15,556 nucleotides of DNA from Chryseobacterium sp. (GTDB taxonomy: Bacteria; Bacteroidota; Bacteroidia; Flavobacteriales; Weeksellaceae). Where the stretch lies: the NCBI GenBank assembly GCA_003248755.1, contig QFQW01000086.1:1-15556 (forward strand). Reading direction: 5' to 3'. This document shows, one piece after another, positions 1 through 7,380 of the stretch; the stretch's first letter is position 1; each line of letters begins with the position of its first letter. Below the pieces are notes generated by a model that was given only the letters and a program-made list of their open reading frames with translations, was not told the origin of the DNA and searched no databases. The position numbers and the translations under genes were made by a program.

Positions 1-60
1 ATAGGTTTCACCTACGGCTATTCATATTGAACCCTTCGGGTTCTCTCCAACGAATCAATC

Positions 61-144
61 GCAGCCCGGCTTGAGCGGAAATCCTTTTTTGCATTGGAAA
101 AGCCCTGGCAAAAAAGATTGGGAGCGGAAGACGGATAAAGCTGC
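61..144. repeat. REP-like imperfect inverted repeat
   Basis: The element is closed by GCAGC at 61-65 and GCTGC at 140-144. It has inner arms AATCCTTTTTTGC (80-92) and GCAAAAAAGATT (108-119) that pair apart from one extra C. The heptamer GAGCGGA occurs in both halves, near 73 and 122, as a direct repeat. A 30-codon frame runs on the minus strand from an ATG at 147 to a stop at 55; I treat it as a by-product of the repeat. Only one copy is in this window, so calling it a dispersed family is an inference. Confidence 0.4.
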
Positions 145-158
145 CATAATAATTTTAG

Positions 159-186
159 TTGTTAGTTTTTGGTTGATGGCTGTTGG
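159..186. repeat. Degenerate 7-bp tandem array
   Basis: Four consecutive heptamers read ttgttag/tttttgg/ttgatgg/ctgttgg. They are diverged from one another and resemble, on the opposite strand, the better-preserved heptamer array at 305-332. The period is visible directly; any function is unknown. Confidence 0.4.
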
Positions 187-209
187 TTTTTCGCTTAATG
201 TAAATATTT

Positions 210-289
210 AACAGGTCGCCTCTACGAGGCTCTCTTTGTGATGATAATATGTACATATTTGCTATTAACAGGGCGCTCCTAACGAAGCT
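210..289. repeat. Two related hairpin units, 57 bp apart
   Basis: The unit beginning AACAGGTCGCC at 210 contains a perfect hairpin GCCTC-TAC-GAGGC (218-230). A related unit begins AACAGGGCGCT at 267 and runs through the sequence CTAACGAAGCT. The start-to-start spacing is 57 bp. The shared AACAGG-cGC-CTCY-ACGA-GCT pattern suggests two diverged copies of one short unit, probably a dispersed intergenic repeat. Confidence 0.4.
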
Positions 290-304
290 TTTCTGCTTTA
301 ACTT

Positions 305-332
305 CTATCAACTATAAACTGTCAGCTGTCAA
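305..332. repeat. 7-bp tandem repeat overlapping the araB 3' end
   Basis: Four head-to-tail heptamers read, on the plus strand, ctatcaa/ctataaa/ctgtcag/ctgtcaa. The araB stop codon (312-314) and the codons for its last six residues (315-332) lie inside the array. The array therefore encodes the end of the protein and supplies the stop. Confidence 0.75.
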
Positions 333-2009
333 CTTTTTCTTTGATTTGATATTGTTTTCTGTGAAATCTGCGAGAATCTGATATTGTTTCATAAATTCTG
401 CATATTTTTCTACTTTTTCCACTTGTGGAAAATATTCTGCTTCGAAATCGGAGCCCATTTTTTGACTGGCTTCCTGTACAGTTGGATAAATTCCTGCTGC
501 AACGGCCGCATAAATAGCCGCCCCTAAAGCCGGAGCTTGGTCTGATGCTGCCACTACAATCGGCATATTCAGGACATTAGCCAAAGTCTGCATAATGAAA
601 GGGGATTTTCTGGCAACTCCTCCGATTCCGATTACTTTTTCGATTTTTACGCCTTCTTCTTCGAAACGGTCGACGATTTTTTTGGCTCCAAAGCAAATCG
701 CATTCACCAAAGCTTTGAAAATATGCGGTGCTTTTGTCCCCAAGGAAAGGTTGCTGATCGCCATTTTCAGTTCCTGATTGGCATCTGGTGTTCTTCGTCC
801 GTTAATCCAATCCAAGGCAACCGGAACCACCTCCGAAAGTGGAATTTTTTCCGCTTCCAAAGTGAGATTGCGAATAAGATTGTTCTCTATTTCTTCTTTC
901 AGCAACTGTTTTTGATTTTCATCAATGACATTGGAATTCATCAGAATATGGTGTGTCGGCCAAGTCAGAATGTCTTTGTACCACGCCAAAACATCACCAA
1001 ATGCAGATTGCCCCGCTTCCAATCCCATCAATCCCGGAATCACGGAACCATCGACCTGTCCGCAGATTCCTTTAACCGTTTTGTCGCCTATAATTTCGTT
1101 GGGAGCGACCATAATATCGCAAGTCGACGTTCCCATAATTCTAATTAGTGTATTCTCCTCTACTTTTGCGCCGACCGCTCCGGAATGAGCGTCGAAAGTT
1201 CCGACAGCAATTACGGTGTTGGTCGTTAAGCCTAATTTTGTTGCCCATTCTTCGTTCAGATTTCCGGCAACTTCATCGGACGTGTAGGTTTTATCGTATA
1301 GCCTATCACGAAGTTCTGCCAGTGAAGAATCCAGCTGACCGAGAAACTCTTTGGAGGGAAGTCCATCCCACGATTCGTGCCACATTGCTTTGTGACCGGC
1401 TGCACAACGGCTTCTTTTAAAAGTTGCTAAACTCTGGTTGTCGGAAAGTAAAAATGTGAGGTAATCGCAATGTTCCATCCAGCTGTATGCGGCATTTTTC
1501 ACCGCTTCATCTTCTCTGTTGATGTGAAGAATTTTTGCCCAAAACCATTCGGAAGAATAGATTCCACCTTCAAATTTTGTATAATCTTCGCCGCCCCAGT
1601 TTCTTGCCAGATGGTTGATTTCTTCGGCTTCACCAATGGAAGTATGGTCTTTCCACAACACCATCATTGCATTGGGATTTTCTGAAAATTCAGGCAAAAG
1701 TGACAAGGCAATTCCATCCTTATTCACGGGAAGCGGTGACGAACCTGTCGTATCAATACAAATGCTGGCGATATTTTCCGGCGCAACGCCACTTTCCTTG
1801 ACAACGGTTGAAATGGTTTTTTCCAAACCTTCGATGTGGTCTAGCGGATGCTGACGAAACTGATTTTCTTCCGGCTTGCAGAATTTTCCTTCTTTCCATC
1901 TTTGGTAATAGCTTACGGAAGTTGCCAGTTCTGCCCCGTTTTCCGTATCAATCAAAACGGCCCGAACAGAGTCTGTTCCGTAGTCTAAGCCGATAACGTA
2001 TTTTTTCAT
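312..2009 (-). CDS. araB: Ribulokinase AraB
   Basis: AraB phosphorylates L-ribulose with ATP to L-ribulose 5-phosphate, the second step of cytoplasmic L-arabinose catabolism between AraA and AraD. The 565-residue protein has the usual length of classical bacterial AraB and is an FGGY-family kinase. The N-terminal GLDYGTDSVRA (7-17) is the phosphate-binding start of the actin-like fold. GTFDAHSGA (271-279) contains the probable catalytic base D273. GIGGVARKSP (461-470) and QAPALGAAIYAA belong to the C-terminal nucleotide-binding half. The ATG at 2009 is the natural start because the actin-fold motif follows at once. The promoter/operator module 142-185 bp upstream is shared with GH51 and GH3, which fits induction with arabinan/xylan-degrading enzymes. 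The last six residues, LTADSL (560-565), are encoded by a heptamer repeat and are probably not conserved. Confidence 0.96.
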   Translation of the reverse strand: MKKYVIGLDYGTDSVRAVLIDTENGAELATSVSYYQRWKEGKFCKPEENQFRQHPLDHIEGLEKTISTVVKESGVAPENIASICIDTTGSSPLPVNKDGIALSLLPEFSENPNAMMVLWKDHTSIGEAEEINHLARNWGGEDYTKFEGGIYSSEWFWAKILHINREDEAVKNAAYSWMEHCDYLTFLLSDNQSLATFKRSRCAAGHKAMWHESWDGLPSKEFLGQLDSSLAELRDRLYDKTYTSDEVAGNLNEEWATKLGLTTNTVIAVGTFDAHSGAVGAKVEENTLIRIMGTSTCDIMVAPNEIIGDKTVKGICGQVDGSVIPGLMGLEAGQSAFGDVLAWYKDILTWPTHHILMNSNVIDENQKQLLKEEIENNLIRNLTLEAEKIPLSEVVPVALDWINGRRTPDANQELKMAISNLSLGTKAPHIFKALVNAICFGAKKIVDRFEEEGVKIEKVIGIGGVARKSPFIMQTLANVLNMPIVVAASDQAPALGAAIYAAVAAGIYPTVQEASQKMGSDFEAEYFPQVEKVEKYAEFMKQYQILADFTENNIKSKKKLTADSL

Positions 2010-2036
2010 TAACGAAAGTGATTTATTTTGATTATT

Positions 2037-2151
2037 GTTTTTAGCTCTTTTTAAAATAATTGATGCAATGGATTACATTCTACAAAGATTTTTCATTAAG
2101 TTTTCATTTACCTTAAAGAATTCTCCGTTTTTCTGTTTAAGAGCTAAAAAC
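2037..2151. repeat. 13-bp perfect inverted repeat bracketing the araB leader
   Basis: GTTTTTAGCTCTT at 2037-2049 is repeated inverted as AAGAGCTAAAAAC at 2139-2151, with 89 bp between the arms. The outer arm begins in the araB -7 element. On the minus strand the predicted mRNA would start near 2145, leaving about 7 nt (AGCUCUU) of the 5' arm to pair with AAGAGCU about 30 nt before the start codon. It could be a structured leader or the ends of a small inserted element. Confidence 0.55.
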
Positions 2152-2194
2152 AAATATAAGATTCTATTTTAAATAAATGTAATATTTACACTTA
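2151..2194 (-). promoter_or_regulatory. araB promoter and regulon operator
   Basis: On the minus strand this reads operator TAAGTGT-N7-ACATTTA (2194-2174), a 15-nt spacer, then the Bacteroidota -7 element TATATTTG (2158-2151). The promoter-proximal operator arm covers where the -33 TTG should be, and no TTG is present, so the site is placed for direct control of polymerase. Sequence and spacing match the GH51 and GH3 copies. The predicted start of transcription is near 2145. Confidence 0.75.
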
Positions 2195-2229
2195 ATTTTA
2201 AATTTTCCTTTGTTAATGGTGGTTTGAAG

Positions 2230-4212
2230 CTATTTAATTTTTAAAACAACTAAAGAATTTGCCGGAATTTCAACAGAAAACTTTCCTTTTTTAATAGCCT
2301 GCGTTTCTTCTTTTGGTGTAATGGTTTCTGTTTGGAAATTATTTTCATCGGAAAGACCTGCAGAAGTCAGTACAATTTTGGTCATTTGATTGCCCGTTTT
2401 GATGTTTTTCGGATTGATTTCAACTGAAGTTTCCTGAGGATTAGAATTAACAATTTTAATGATGGTCTCTCCTTTTTTAAGGTCACGAACTGCTGATGCA
2501 TAGATATTATCATCACCTTTCAACGGTTTTCCGTTTTCTGAGATTTTAATTAAATCAGTTCCTTTGTTGTTGGAAAATAATTTCTGAACGTAATAATTCG
2601 GAGTGGCATAAGATTTTAAATTATTGAACCAAATAAAATCCGGCGTCCATTGCCAGCCTTCTGTGTGAGCGAAAAGCGGTGCGTAAGAAGTCATTGTCAC
2701 AACATCTGCGTTGCGCTCCAATCCGGTCATAAAAGCGGCTTCTGAAAGTGCGGTCAACCAATTGTTCTTATTGTCAGGTTTTACAACGCCAACCGATTGT
2801 GCGGCATATTCTCCGGCAAAAACTTTTGGTCCTCTTCTATCGTATTTATCGTATCTATCCGCATTTTTTAAGAACCATTCAGGAGAATTGTAGTAATGTT
2901 CATCGACGATTTGTGCATTCAGTTTTTTAAGTTCTTTCCAGCCGTAATCGAAAAATTCGCCATCGGGAGACGGTCCGCTTCCGGAAATGATTTTGATGTC
3001 GGGATATTTGGTGTGAATCGCTTTTTCAAAAACTTTGTAGCGTTCGATATAATCCGCTCCCCATTGTTCATTTCCAACGCCTATGAATTTCATATTAAAA
3101 GGTTTAGGATGTCCCATTTCTGTACGAATTTTCCCCAATTTCGTGTTGGAATCACCGTTTGCAAATTCAATCAAATCCAAAGCATCCTGAACGTAAGGGT
3201 CTAAATCTTCCATTTTTACAAGTTCAGCTGTATTAAATTGGCAAGCCATTCCGCAGCTGAGAATCGGAAGCGGTTCTGCTCCCAAATCTTCCGCCAGCTG
3301 GAAATATTCAAAAAAACCAAGCCCGAAAGACTGCCAATAATCCGGAGTGAGACGGTGAGCAAATCCGTTATTCCATTTGTTAATCAGATTTTCTCGGTCT
3401 TCCACTTTACCAATTGTTTTTTTCCATTGATAACGTTCTGCCAAAGTTCTTCCTTCGACAATACATCCACCGGGAAAACGTAAAAATCCCGGCTGTAAAT
3501 CATATAATTTTTGAACCAAATCTTTTCTCAAACCTCCTTTTCTGCCTTTCCAGGTATCTTGAGAAAACAGTGAAATCATATCCATATTCACAACGCCTTT
3601 TCCGGTAAAAGTGATTTGAAGTTTAGCTTTTTCAATGGTTTTTGAAGGTACAAAAACAGCATTGTATTTTTGCCAGCCTCCACCTTTTATGATTGTAGAA
3701 ACTGAGGAAATTACTGTACCGTTTTCATCCATCAGACTTGTATTAACAGCAGAAATATTTCCTGACACATTTTCCAGATTGAAACTTAGGTCATATTTCT
3801 CTCCTTGATGCAGACCGATTCCTCGGAAACCTTCGTTCTCAAGAATATAACTTTTGTCATTCCAGACCGTGATTCTTGCGTAGTTTTTATTGGTTTTGGA
3901 TTTGTCGGTTATAATCGTCAAAAAACCGGAATCTAAATTGGGAGACAATGTTTTTGTGTTGGGTTGTTTCCAGCCTGTCAAAGGTTCGTCGAACTCGAAA
4001 CTGCGGTTTTTAATGAGTTCCGCATACAATCCACCGTCTGCCGCAAAGTTGATGTCTTCGAAGAAAATTCCGTACATCGTTGGCTGGATTTTGATGTTAG
4101 TGGAAGTTCCGTCCAAATCGAGGAAATGCTTTTGGACATTTCCGTTTTGCGCTGAAAAGAGAGCAGCACTCAGTGAAATGGCAGCTGTGAATATTTGGGC
4201 TTTTATTTTCAT
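2230..4212 (-). CDS. GH51 alpha-L-arabinofuranosidase (secreted)
   Basis: This enzyme releases terminal L-arabinofuranose from arabinan, arabinoxylan or their oligosaccharides with retention. The 660-residue protein opens with a signal peptide (about 1-22, ending SAQ), so it acts in the periplasm or at the surface. A carbohydrate-binding-like beta-sandwich (CBM4/9 type) seems to lie at about 75-215, starting soon after the first strand of the catalytic domain. Catalytic residues are visible: acid/base E382 in GVGNEQWG and nucleophile E468 in VFAGEYA. GFLRFPGGC (242-250) is another family hallmark. A C-terminal beta-domain ends the protein, with no T9SS tail. The ATG at 4212 is chosen because the signal peptide follows. 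It carries the same promoter module as araB, so arabinose release and catabolism are probably co-regulated. Family assignment is firm; natural substrate (arabinan or arabinoxylan) is an inference. Confidence 0.93.
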   Translation of the reverse strand: MKIKAQIFTAAISLSAALFSAQNGNVQKHFLDLDGTSTNIKIQPTMYGIFFEDINFAADGGLYAELIKNRSFEFDEPLTGWKQPNTKTLSPNLDSGFLTIITDKSKTNKNYARITVWNDKSYILENEGFRGIGLHQGEKYDLSFNLENVSGNISAVNTSLMDENGTVISSVSTIIKGGGWQKYNAVFVPSKTIEKAKLQITFTGKGVVNMDMISLFSQDTWKGRKGGLRKDLVQKLYDLQPGFLRFPGGCIVEGRTLAERYQWKKTIGKVEDRENLINKWNNGFAHRLTPDYWQSFGLGFFEYFQLAEDLGAEPLPILSCGMACQFNTAELVKMEDLDPYVQDALDLIEFANGDSNTKLGKIRTEMGHPKPFNMKFIGVGNEQWGADYIERYKVFEKAIHTKYPDIKIISGSGPSPDGEFFDYGWKELKKLNAQIVDEHYYNSPEWFLKNADRYDKYDRRGPKVFAGEYAAQSVGVVKPDNKNNWLTALSEAAFMTGLERNADVVTMTSYAPLFAHTEGWQWTPDFIWFNNLKSYATPNYYVQKLFSNNKGTDLIKISENGKPLKGDDNIYASAVRDLKKGETIIKIVNSNPQETSVEINPKNIKTGNQMTKIVLTSAGLSDENNFQTETITPKEETQAIKKGKFSVEIPANSLVVLKIK

Positions 4213-4267
4213 TCTTGATATATTATTTTAAAAAGAATTAATGATTTTATGCGTAATGGAGTAATAG

Positions 4268-4311
4268 CAAATATAAGATTCTATTTTTAATAAATGTAAA
4301 ATAAACACTTA
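4268..4311 (-). promoter_or_regulatory. GH51 promoter and regulon operator
   Basis: The minus strand carries operator TAAGTGT-N7-ACATTTA (4311-4291), a 15-nt spacer and -7 element TATATTTG (4275-4268). Transcription should begin near 4262, giving a leader of about 50 nt. The 30-base promoter-side part is identical to the GH3 copy and differs from the araB copy at one position. Confidence 0.75.
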
Positions 4312-4366
4312 TTTTTAAACATAACTCCTATATTCTTAAATCTCACTTTTTATTATTTATAATCTT

Positions 4367-4400
4367 AAAAAAAGCCATCACAGAAATCTATGATGGCTTT
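4367..4400 (-). terminator. Intrinsic terminator of GH30
   Basis: A perfect 10-bp stem pairs AAAGCCATCA (4371-4380) with TGATGGCTTT (4391-4400) around a 10-nt loop. It is followed on the minus strand by a run of seven U (4373-4367, partly in the stem). It begins 25 nt after the GH30 stop and separates GH30 from the GH51 promoter. Confidence 0.88.
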
Positions 4401-4425
4401 GGATGAAAAAATGCTAATGAAAAAA

Positions 4426-7149
4426 TTACTGTTTGATAAATTTGTCAGTTTCCGTCTTTTGGGTATTCCCAGAAACGATATAGTAAACTCCGGTAGTAAG
4501 CTTAGAAATATCAATCCTATTCTTACCTGATGTTAATTTTCCAGTAAAAATCAAACTTCCTTTTGCATCAATGATCTTATATTCGGAATCTGAATTTTCA
4601 ATTGTAACAAAGAGTTCGTCTTTTGCAGGATTAGGGTAAATCTGTACTTTAGATTTAACAATATCTCCAACGGCAAGGGTTCCAAATTCTAATGGCAAAA
4701 GTGAAGCTGAATAAGAATTTTCTTCGGTAATATAAGCGCTGAACGCCGGGACAGTCTCACTTCCGCTTGCAATTTTGTGAAATCCGGGAGTTCCATTCAT
4801 AGTTTTAAGGACATAACCTCCTGAATAAGCTTTAATTGTGCTGTAATCTGCATTGAACTGATTATAAAGAATTGCTTTTGGCGTAGAAACAGTACCAGAT
4901 CCGGTGAATATAAACGTGCCATTTCCATTAACCAATACTGGAATATTTGCCGGGATTTTACCATTTTCTATTGCAGTACATACTACCTTAGATGATGAAG
5001 GCAGCATATTGTAAGCTTGAACACCACTTGGTACATTAGCTTCAAAAGGAAGTACGATCACGGCATATCCACTTAATGTTTTTGTGTATGATGCGGCAGT
5101 TGCGTTGAAAGTAGAAGGTGCATTAAAATCACCACCTTGGTCGGACAATTCCAATGACGCGGCAACAGTACCTGAAACAACATTTGTATTGGCTGCTCTG
5201 GAAGAACCTGTACGGAATCCTGCACCACTACTAACATAGAATATACTATTGGAATTGGCCATTTTGCTTTTCCAGTCAGCCGAAGTATTGATGCCTGTTG
5301 TACTAGTAAAATCCAAAGACGTATAATAGGTATTTTCGTAAGCATCCATGAGATTGCTATCGCCATCTGAGTAAACGCCTGCAAACTTCATCGCTTTTTC
5401 ATTTGAAATTGCGAAATAAACATCTCCGAAATTGAATGTCAGAATAGAGCTGAAATTACCATTTCTAAGTCCAATGATTCCTTTACAACCCGTAGTAAGA
5501 ACTGCTCTGGAGATATCAAATGTCAAATCAAAATTAGATGAACCTGACGACGGCAAGTTTACGGTTCCATAATTATAAGATTTCACAACGCCAGCATTAT
5601 CAACATAATATAAGGTTGTATTGGATGAAGTTGCCAGATTGCTGGTTGTATAACTATTGACGTGGAAAACCAATTTGTTGTAACGGTCATCTAAACTGAT
5701 GTATCCATTAGCATCTGTCATATTGGAACTGATCAATGGTGTAGAGTTGTACAACGTAGCTGTTTTACCACTTAATTGGTAAGTTGTTCCGAACGCAGGA
5801 TTGGTAACTGATTGGGTTTCAATTTTAGAATAATTAATATCCTGACCCGTCATATTGGAAACTTCTCTGATATTACTTTTATCAAAAACAAAAGTGATAA
5901 CGCTTGATGGATTGACCTGAATGGTAGGACGGAAGGTTTCTGTAAAATTCTGATTGGAAGAAATCATATTAGAGGTTTCGTTGGTCATGATCTTTTGCAC
6001 TGATGTTGTATAGAATGGTAAATCTACTTTCAGCGTATAAGTATTGGACGATGAGTTGAAAACCATCAGTGTCACTTTATCGCCGGAATCATTGATGTAC
6101 GCAGAACCCTGCATCGAGCCCTGATCGCTCCAGATGGCATCCAATCTTTTGGAACCGGTCGTATATTTTGCAAAATGAGAAAGTATATAGCCACGCTTGG
6201 TAATTTCGCCAGCAACAGTTCCGTACAGACCATCACCCATCATCCCATAATATCTTTTCGTAGCATAATGGATCCAGGCATTTCCTCCACCTACTAATAC
6301 ATCATTGACACTTTTTGCAAAGTCAAATGCATCGGTATTCCAAGAAAAATTTCTTGTTCCGCCATTAGAGTTCCAGTTGATTAAAAACTCTGTCATCCAG
6401 ATTTCTTTGTTCGTATTCAGGAAACCTTTGTATGTTGAGCCTATACCACCATACTGATGCCCGGCATAGATTTCAAATTTTGGCAATACATCTGCTGCAA
6501 GAAGCGCATTGGCATAATTGTTTGACATTCCCACAGTTTCAGGTGCGATGATCTTACAGCTAATAACATCTGAATAATTCTTCAGAAAATTCGTCATTTG
6601 GGCAGTTGTCCATGTACAGCCAGCATAATCTACGACATAATCCGGTTCGTTTTGGAGAGAAATACCTTCCAACTCTACTCCATTACTTCTTAGATAAACA
6701 ACAAAGTCATTCAGATAATTTGCAAAATCCCCATAATGCTCAGGTTTCAGAAAACCTTCTACCCCATTATAAGTTCCTGCATCATTGCCATTGGTTTTCC
6801 AAATAGCCGGCGGTGACCAGGGGCTAGCAAAAATTTTCAGACCTAAAGATTGAGCCAATTGAGCTGTTTCCAATGCTGTAGACCAGTTTTCCTGAGTGGT
6901 AGGAATATAGATTCTCATGATGTTGTATCCCGCTTCGCTACTTGCTCCCCACATTTTCTGAATCTCGGCAGCAGTCATATGGTTGTAGGCAAACTGAGGA
7001 CTACACACAAATCCGCCAAATCCGGTAATTTTTTGCCTTGGTGTTGCATCGATACGGACTTTCGGAGTTTGGGCAATCAACTGAAAGGTGGACAAAACGA
7101 TGGCAAAAAATGCAATTCTTTTAATTAGTTTAGTGATAAATTTGTTCAT
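4426..7149 (-). CDS. GH30 (glucurono)xylanase-like enzyme with T9SS tail
   Basis: This is a retaining endo-acting glycosidase, probably a GH30 subfamily 8-like glucuronoxylanase that cuts xylan near (methyl)glucuronic acid branches. The 907-residue protein has a signal peptide (about 1-26) and a GH30 barrel with its side beta-domain at about 30-425. Acid/base E168 lies in SLQNEPD and nucleophile E254 in WMTEF. R299 in YATKRYYG lines up by eye with the arginine that binds the glucuronate branch in subfamily 8 enzymes; that alignment is from memory. About 430-680 is unassigned beta-rich sequence. About 682-820 (LPFEANVPSGVQAY, ENGKIPANIPVLV) resembles a beta-domain common in Bacteroidota surface proteins. 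Residues 834-907 (KVQIYPNPAKDEL onward) are a T9SS type A sorting tail, so the enzyme is exported to the surface or medium. It has its own terminator and lacks the three-copy operator. Subfamily is less sure than family. Confidence 0.9.
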   Translation of the reverse strand: MNKFITKLIKRIAFFAIVLSTFQLIAQTPKVRIDATPRQKITGFGGFVCSPQFAYNHMTAAEIQKMWGASSEAGYNIMRIYIPTTQENWSTALETAQLAQSLGLKIFASPWSPPAIWKTNGNDAGTYNGVEGFLKPEHYGDFANYLNDFVVYLRSNGVELEGISLQNEPDYVVDYAGCTWTTAQMTNFLKNYSDVISCKIIAPETVGMSNNYANALLAADVLPKFEIYAGHQYGGIGSTYKGFLNTNKEIWMTEFLINWNSNGGTRNFSWNTDAFDFAKSVNDVLVGGGNAWIHYATKRYYGMMGDGLYGTVAGEITKRGYILSHFAKYTTGSKRLDAIWSDQGSMQGSAYINDSGDKVTLMVFNSSSNTYTLKVDLPFYTTSVQKIMTNETSNMISSNQNFTETFRPTIQVNPSSVITFVFDKSNIREVSNMTGQDINYSKIETQSVTNPAFGTTYQLSGKTATLYNSTPLISSNMTDANGYISLDDRYNKLVFHVNSYTTSNLATSSNTTLYYVDNAGVVKSYNYGTVNLPSSGSSNFDLTFDISRAVLTTGCKGIIGLRNGNFSSILTFNFGDVYFAISNEKAMKFAGVYSDGDSNLMDAYENTYYTSLDFTSTTGINTSADWKSKMANSNSIFYVSSGAGFRTGSSRAANTNVVSGTVAASLELSDQGGDFNAPSTFNATAASYTKTLSGYAVIVLPFEANVPSGVQAYNMLPSSSKVVCTAIENGKIPANIPVLVNGNGTFIFTGSGTVSTPKAILYNQFNADYSTIKAYSGGYVLKTMNGTPGFHKIASGSETVPAFSAYITEENSYSASLLPLEFGTLAVGDIVKSKVQIYPNPAKDELFVTIENSDSEYKIIDAKGSLIFTGKLTSGKNRIDISKLTTGVYYIVSGNTQKTETDKFIKQ

Positions 7150-7198
7150 AACATAAAGGTTTTTATTTTTTAAATGATTTTGTTGAATTTTTTGAAAT

Positions 7199-7210
7199 GT
7201 TATCGGTAAC
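7199..7210. promoter_or_regulatory. LacI-family-type operator upstream of GH30
   Basis: GTTATCGGTAAC is a 12-bp palindrome with one mismatch pair and a central CG, the form typical of LacI-family operators; the minus strand reads GTTACCGATAAC, very like the E. coli GntR half-sites. It lies 50-61 bp before the GH30 start codon, just downstream of the best promoter candidate, as expected for repression. The regulator is not in the window. Confidence 0.5.
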
Positions 7211-7224
7211 TTTTTCTTCTTTAT

Positions 7225-7232
7225 AAAACATA
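7225..7232 (-). promoter_or_regulatory. Weak GH30 -7 element candidate
   Basis: The minus strand reads TATGTTTT, one mismatch from TAnnTTTG, with no TTG at the -33 distance. It would put transcription near 7219, leaving the palindrome at 7199-7210 at about +9 to +20. It is the best match I found between the gene and 7310, but it is weak. Confidence 0.3.
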
Positions 7233-7270
7233 ATACGATACCCAGATGCTATTGTAATTAAATGCACCTT

Positions 7271-7299
7271 TTAATGAAGTTTTATTGAAGTTATTGAAG
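7271..7299. repeat. Near-tandem TTAWTGAAG repeats
   Basis: TTAATGAAG (7271-7279) is followed after two bases by TTATTGAAG (7282-7290) and a directly adjacent second copy (7291-7299). The spacing of 9 to 11 bp is near one helical turn, as for direct-repeat protein sites. It lies 122-150 bp upstream of the GH30 start. Chance in AT-rich DNA is possible. Confidence 0.3.
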
Positions 7300-7305
7300 A
7301 GTTAC

Positions 7306-7380
7306 AGCATATAAAATCAAACTTTTTTAAATCTAACTACATCCAAATAGTAGATTTTTTGATTTTAAAATCGATATGCT
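7306..7380. repeat. 75-nt imperfect palindrome upstream of GH30
   Basis: Nested arms are all in register: AGCATAT (7306-7312) with ATATGCT (7374-7380), TAAAATCAAA (7312-7321) with TTTGATTTTA (7358-7367), and CTAC (7337-7340) with GTAG (7350-7353) around a 9-nt loop. It is too far from a stop codon to be an obvious terminator. It may be a regulatory site, a structured RNA segment or the remnant of a miniature inverted-repeat element. Confidence 0.5.

Larger units (their letters stand above)
1..311. other. Repeat-rich intergenic stretch downstream of araB
   Basis: This gene-free stretch lies 3' of araB and is made of small structured units. There is a perfect hairpin GAACCC-TTC-GGGTTC at 29-43, an imperfect inverted-repeat element at 61-144, a degenerate heptamer array at 159-186, and two related units starting at 210 and 267. 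I see no convincing protein or stable RNA gene and no clear intrinsic terminator with a U-run for araB. The texture resembles dispersed extragenic repeats of flavobacterial genomes, but copy number elsewhere cannot be seen from this window. Confidence 0.6.
2010..2229. other. GH51-araB intergenic region with araB leader
   Basis: This 220-bp spacer holds the araB promoter and operator at its upstream end, then a predicted 5' leader of about 135 nt. No strong intrinsic terminator for GH51 is visible between its stop and the araB promoter. Read-through from GH51 into araB is therefore possible alongside the dedicated promoter. Confidence 0.6.

Noticed and set aside
55..147. 30-codon minus-strand frame starting MAALSVF
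   Set aside because: It coincides with the REP-like palindrome, and its sequence is explained by the repeat; no evidence of translation.
723..1148. 141-codon open frame on the plus strand opposite araB
   Set aside because: It lies entirely opposite conserved ribulokinase sequence and has low-complexity, Phe/Asn/Arg-rich translation without motifs.
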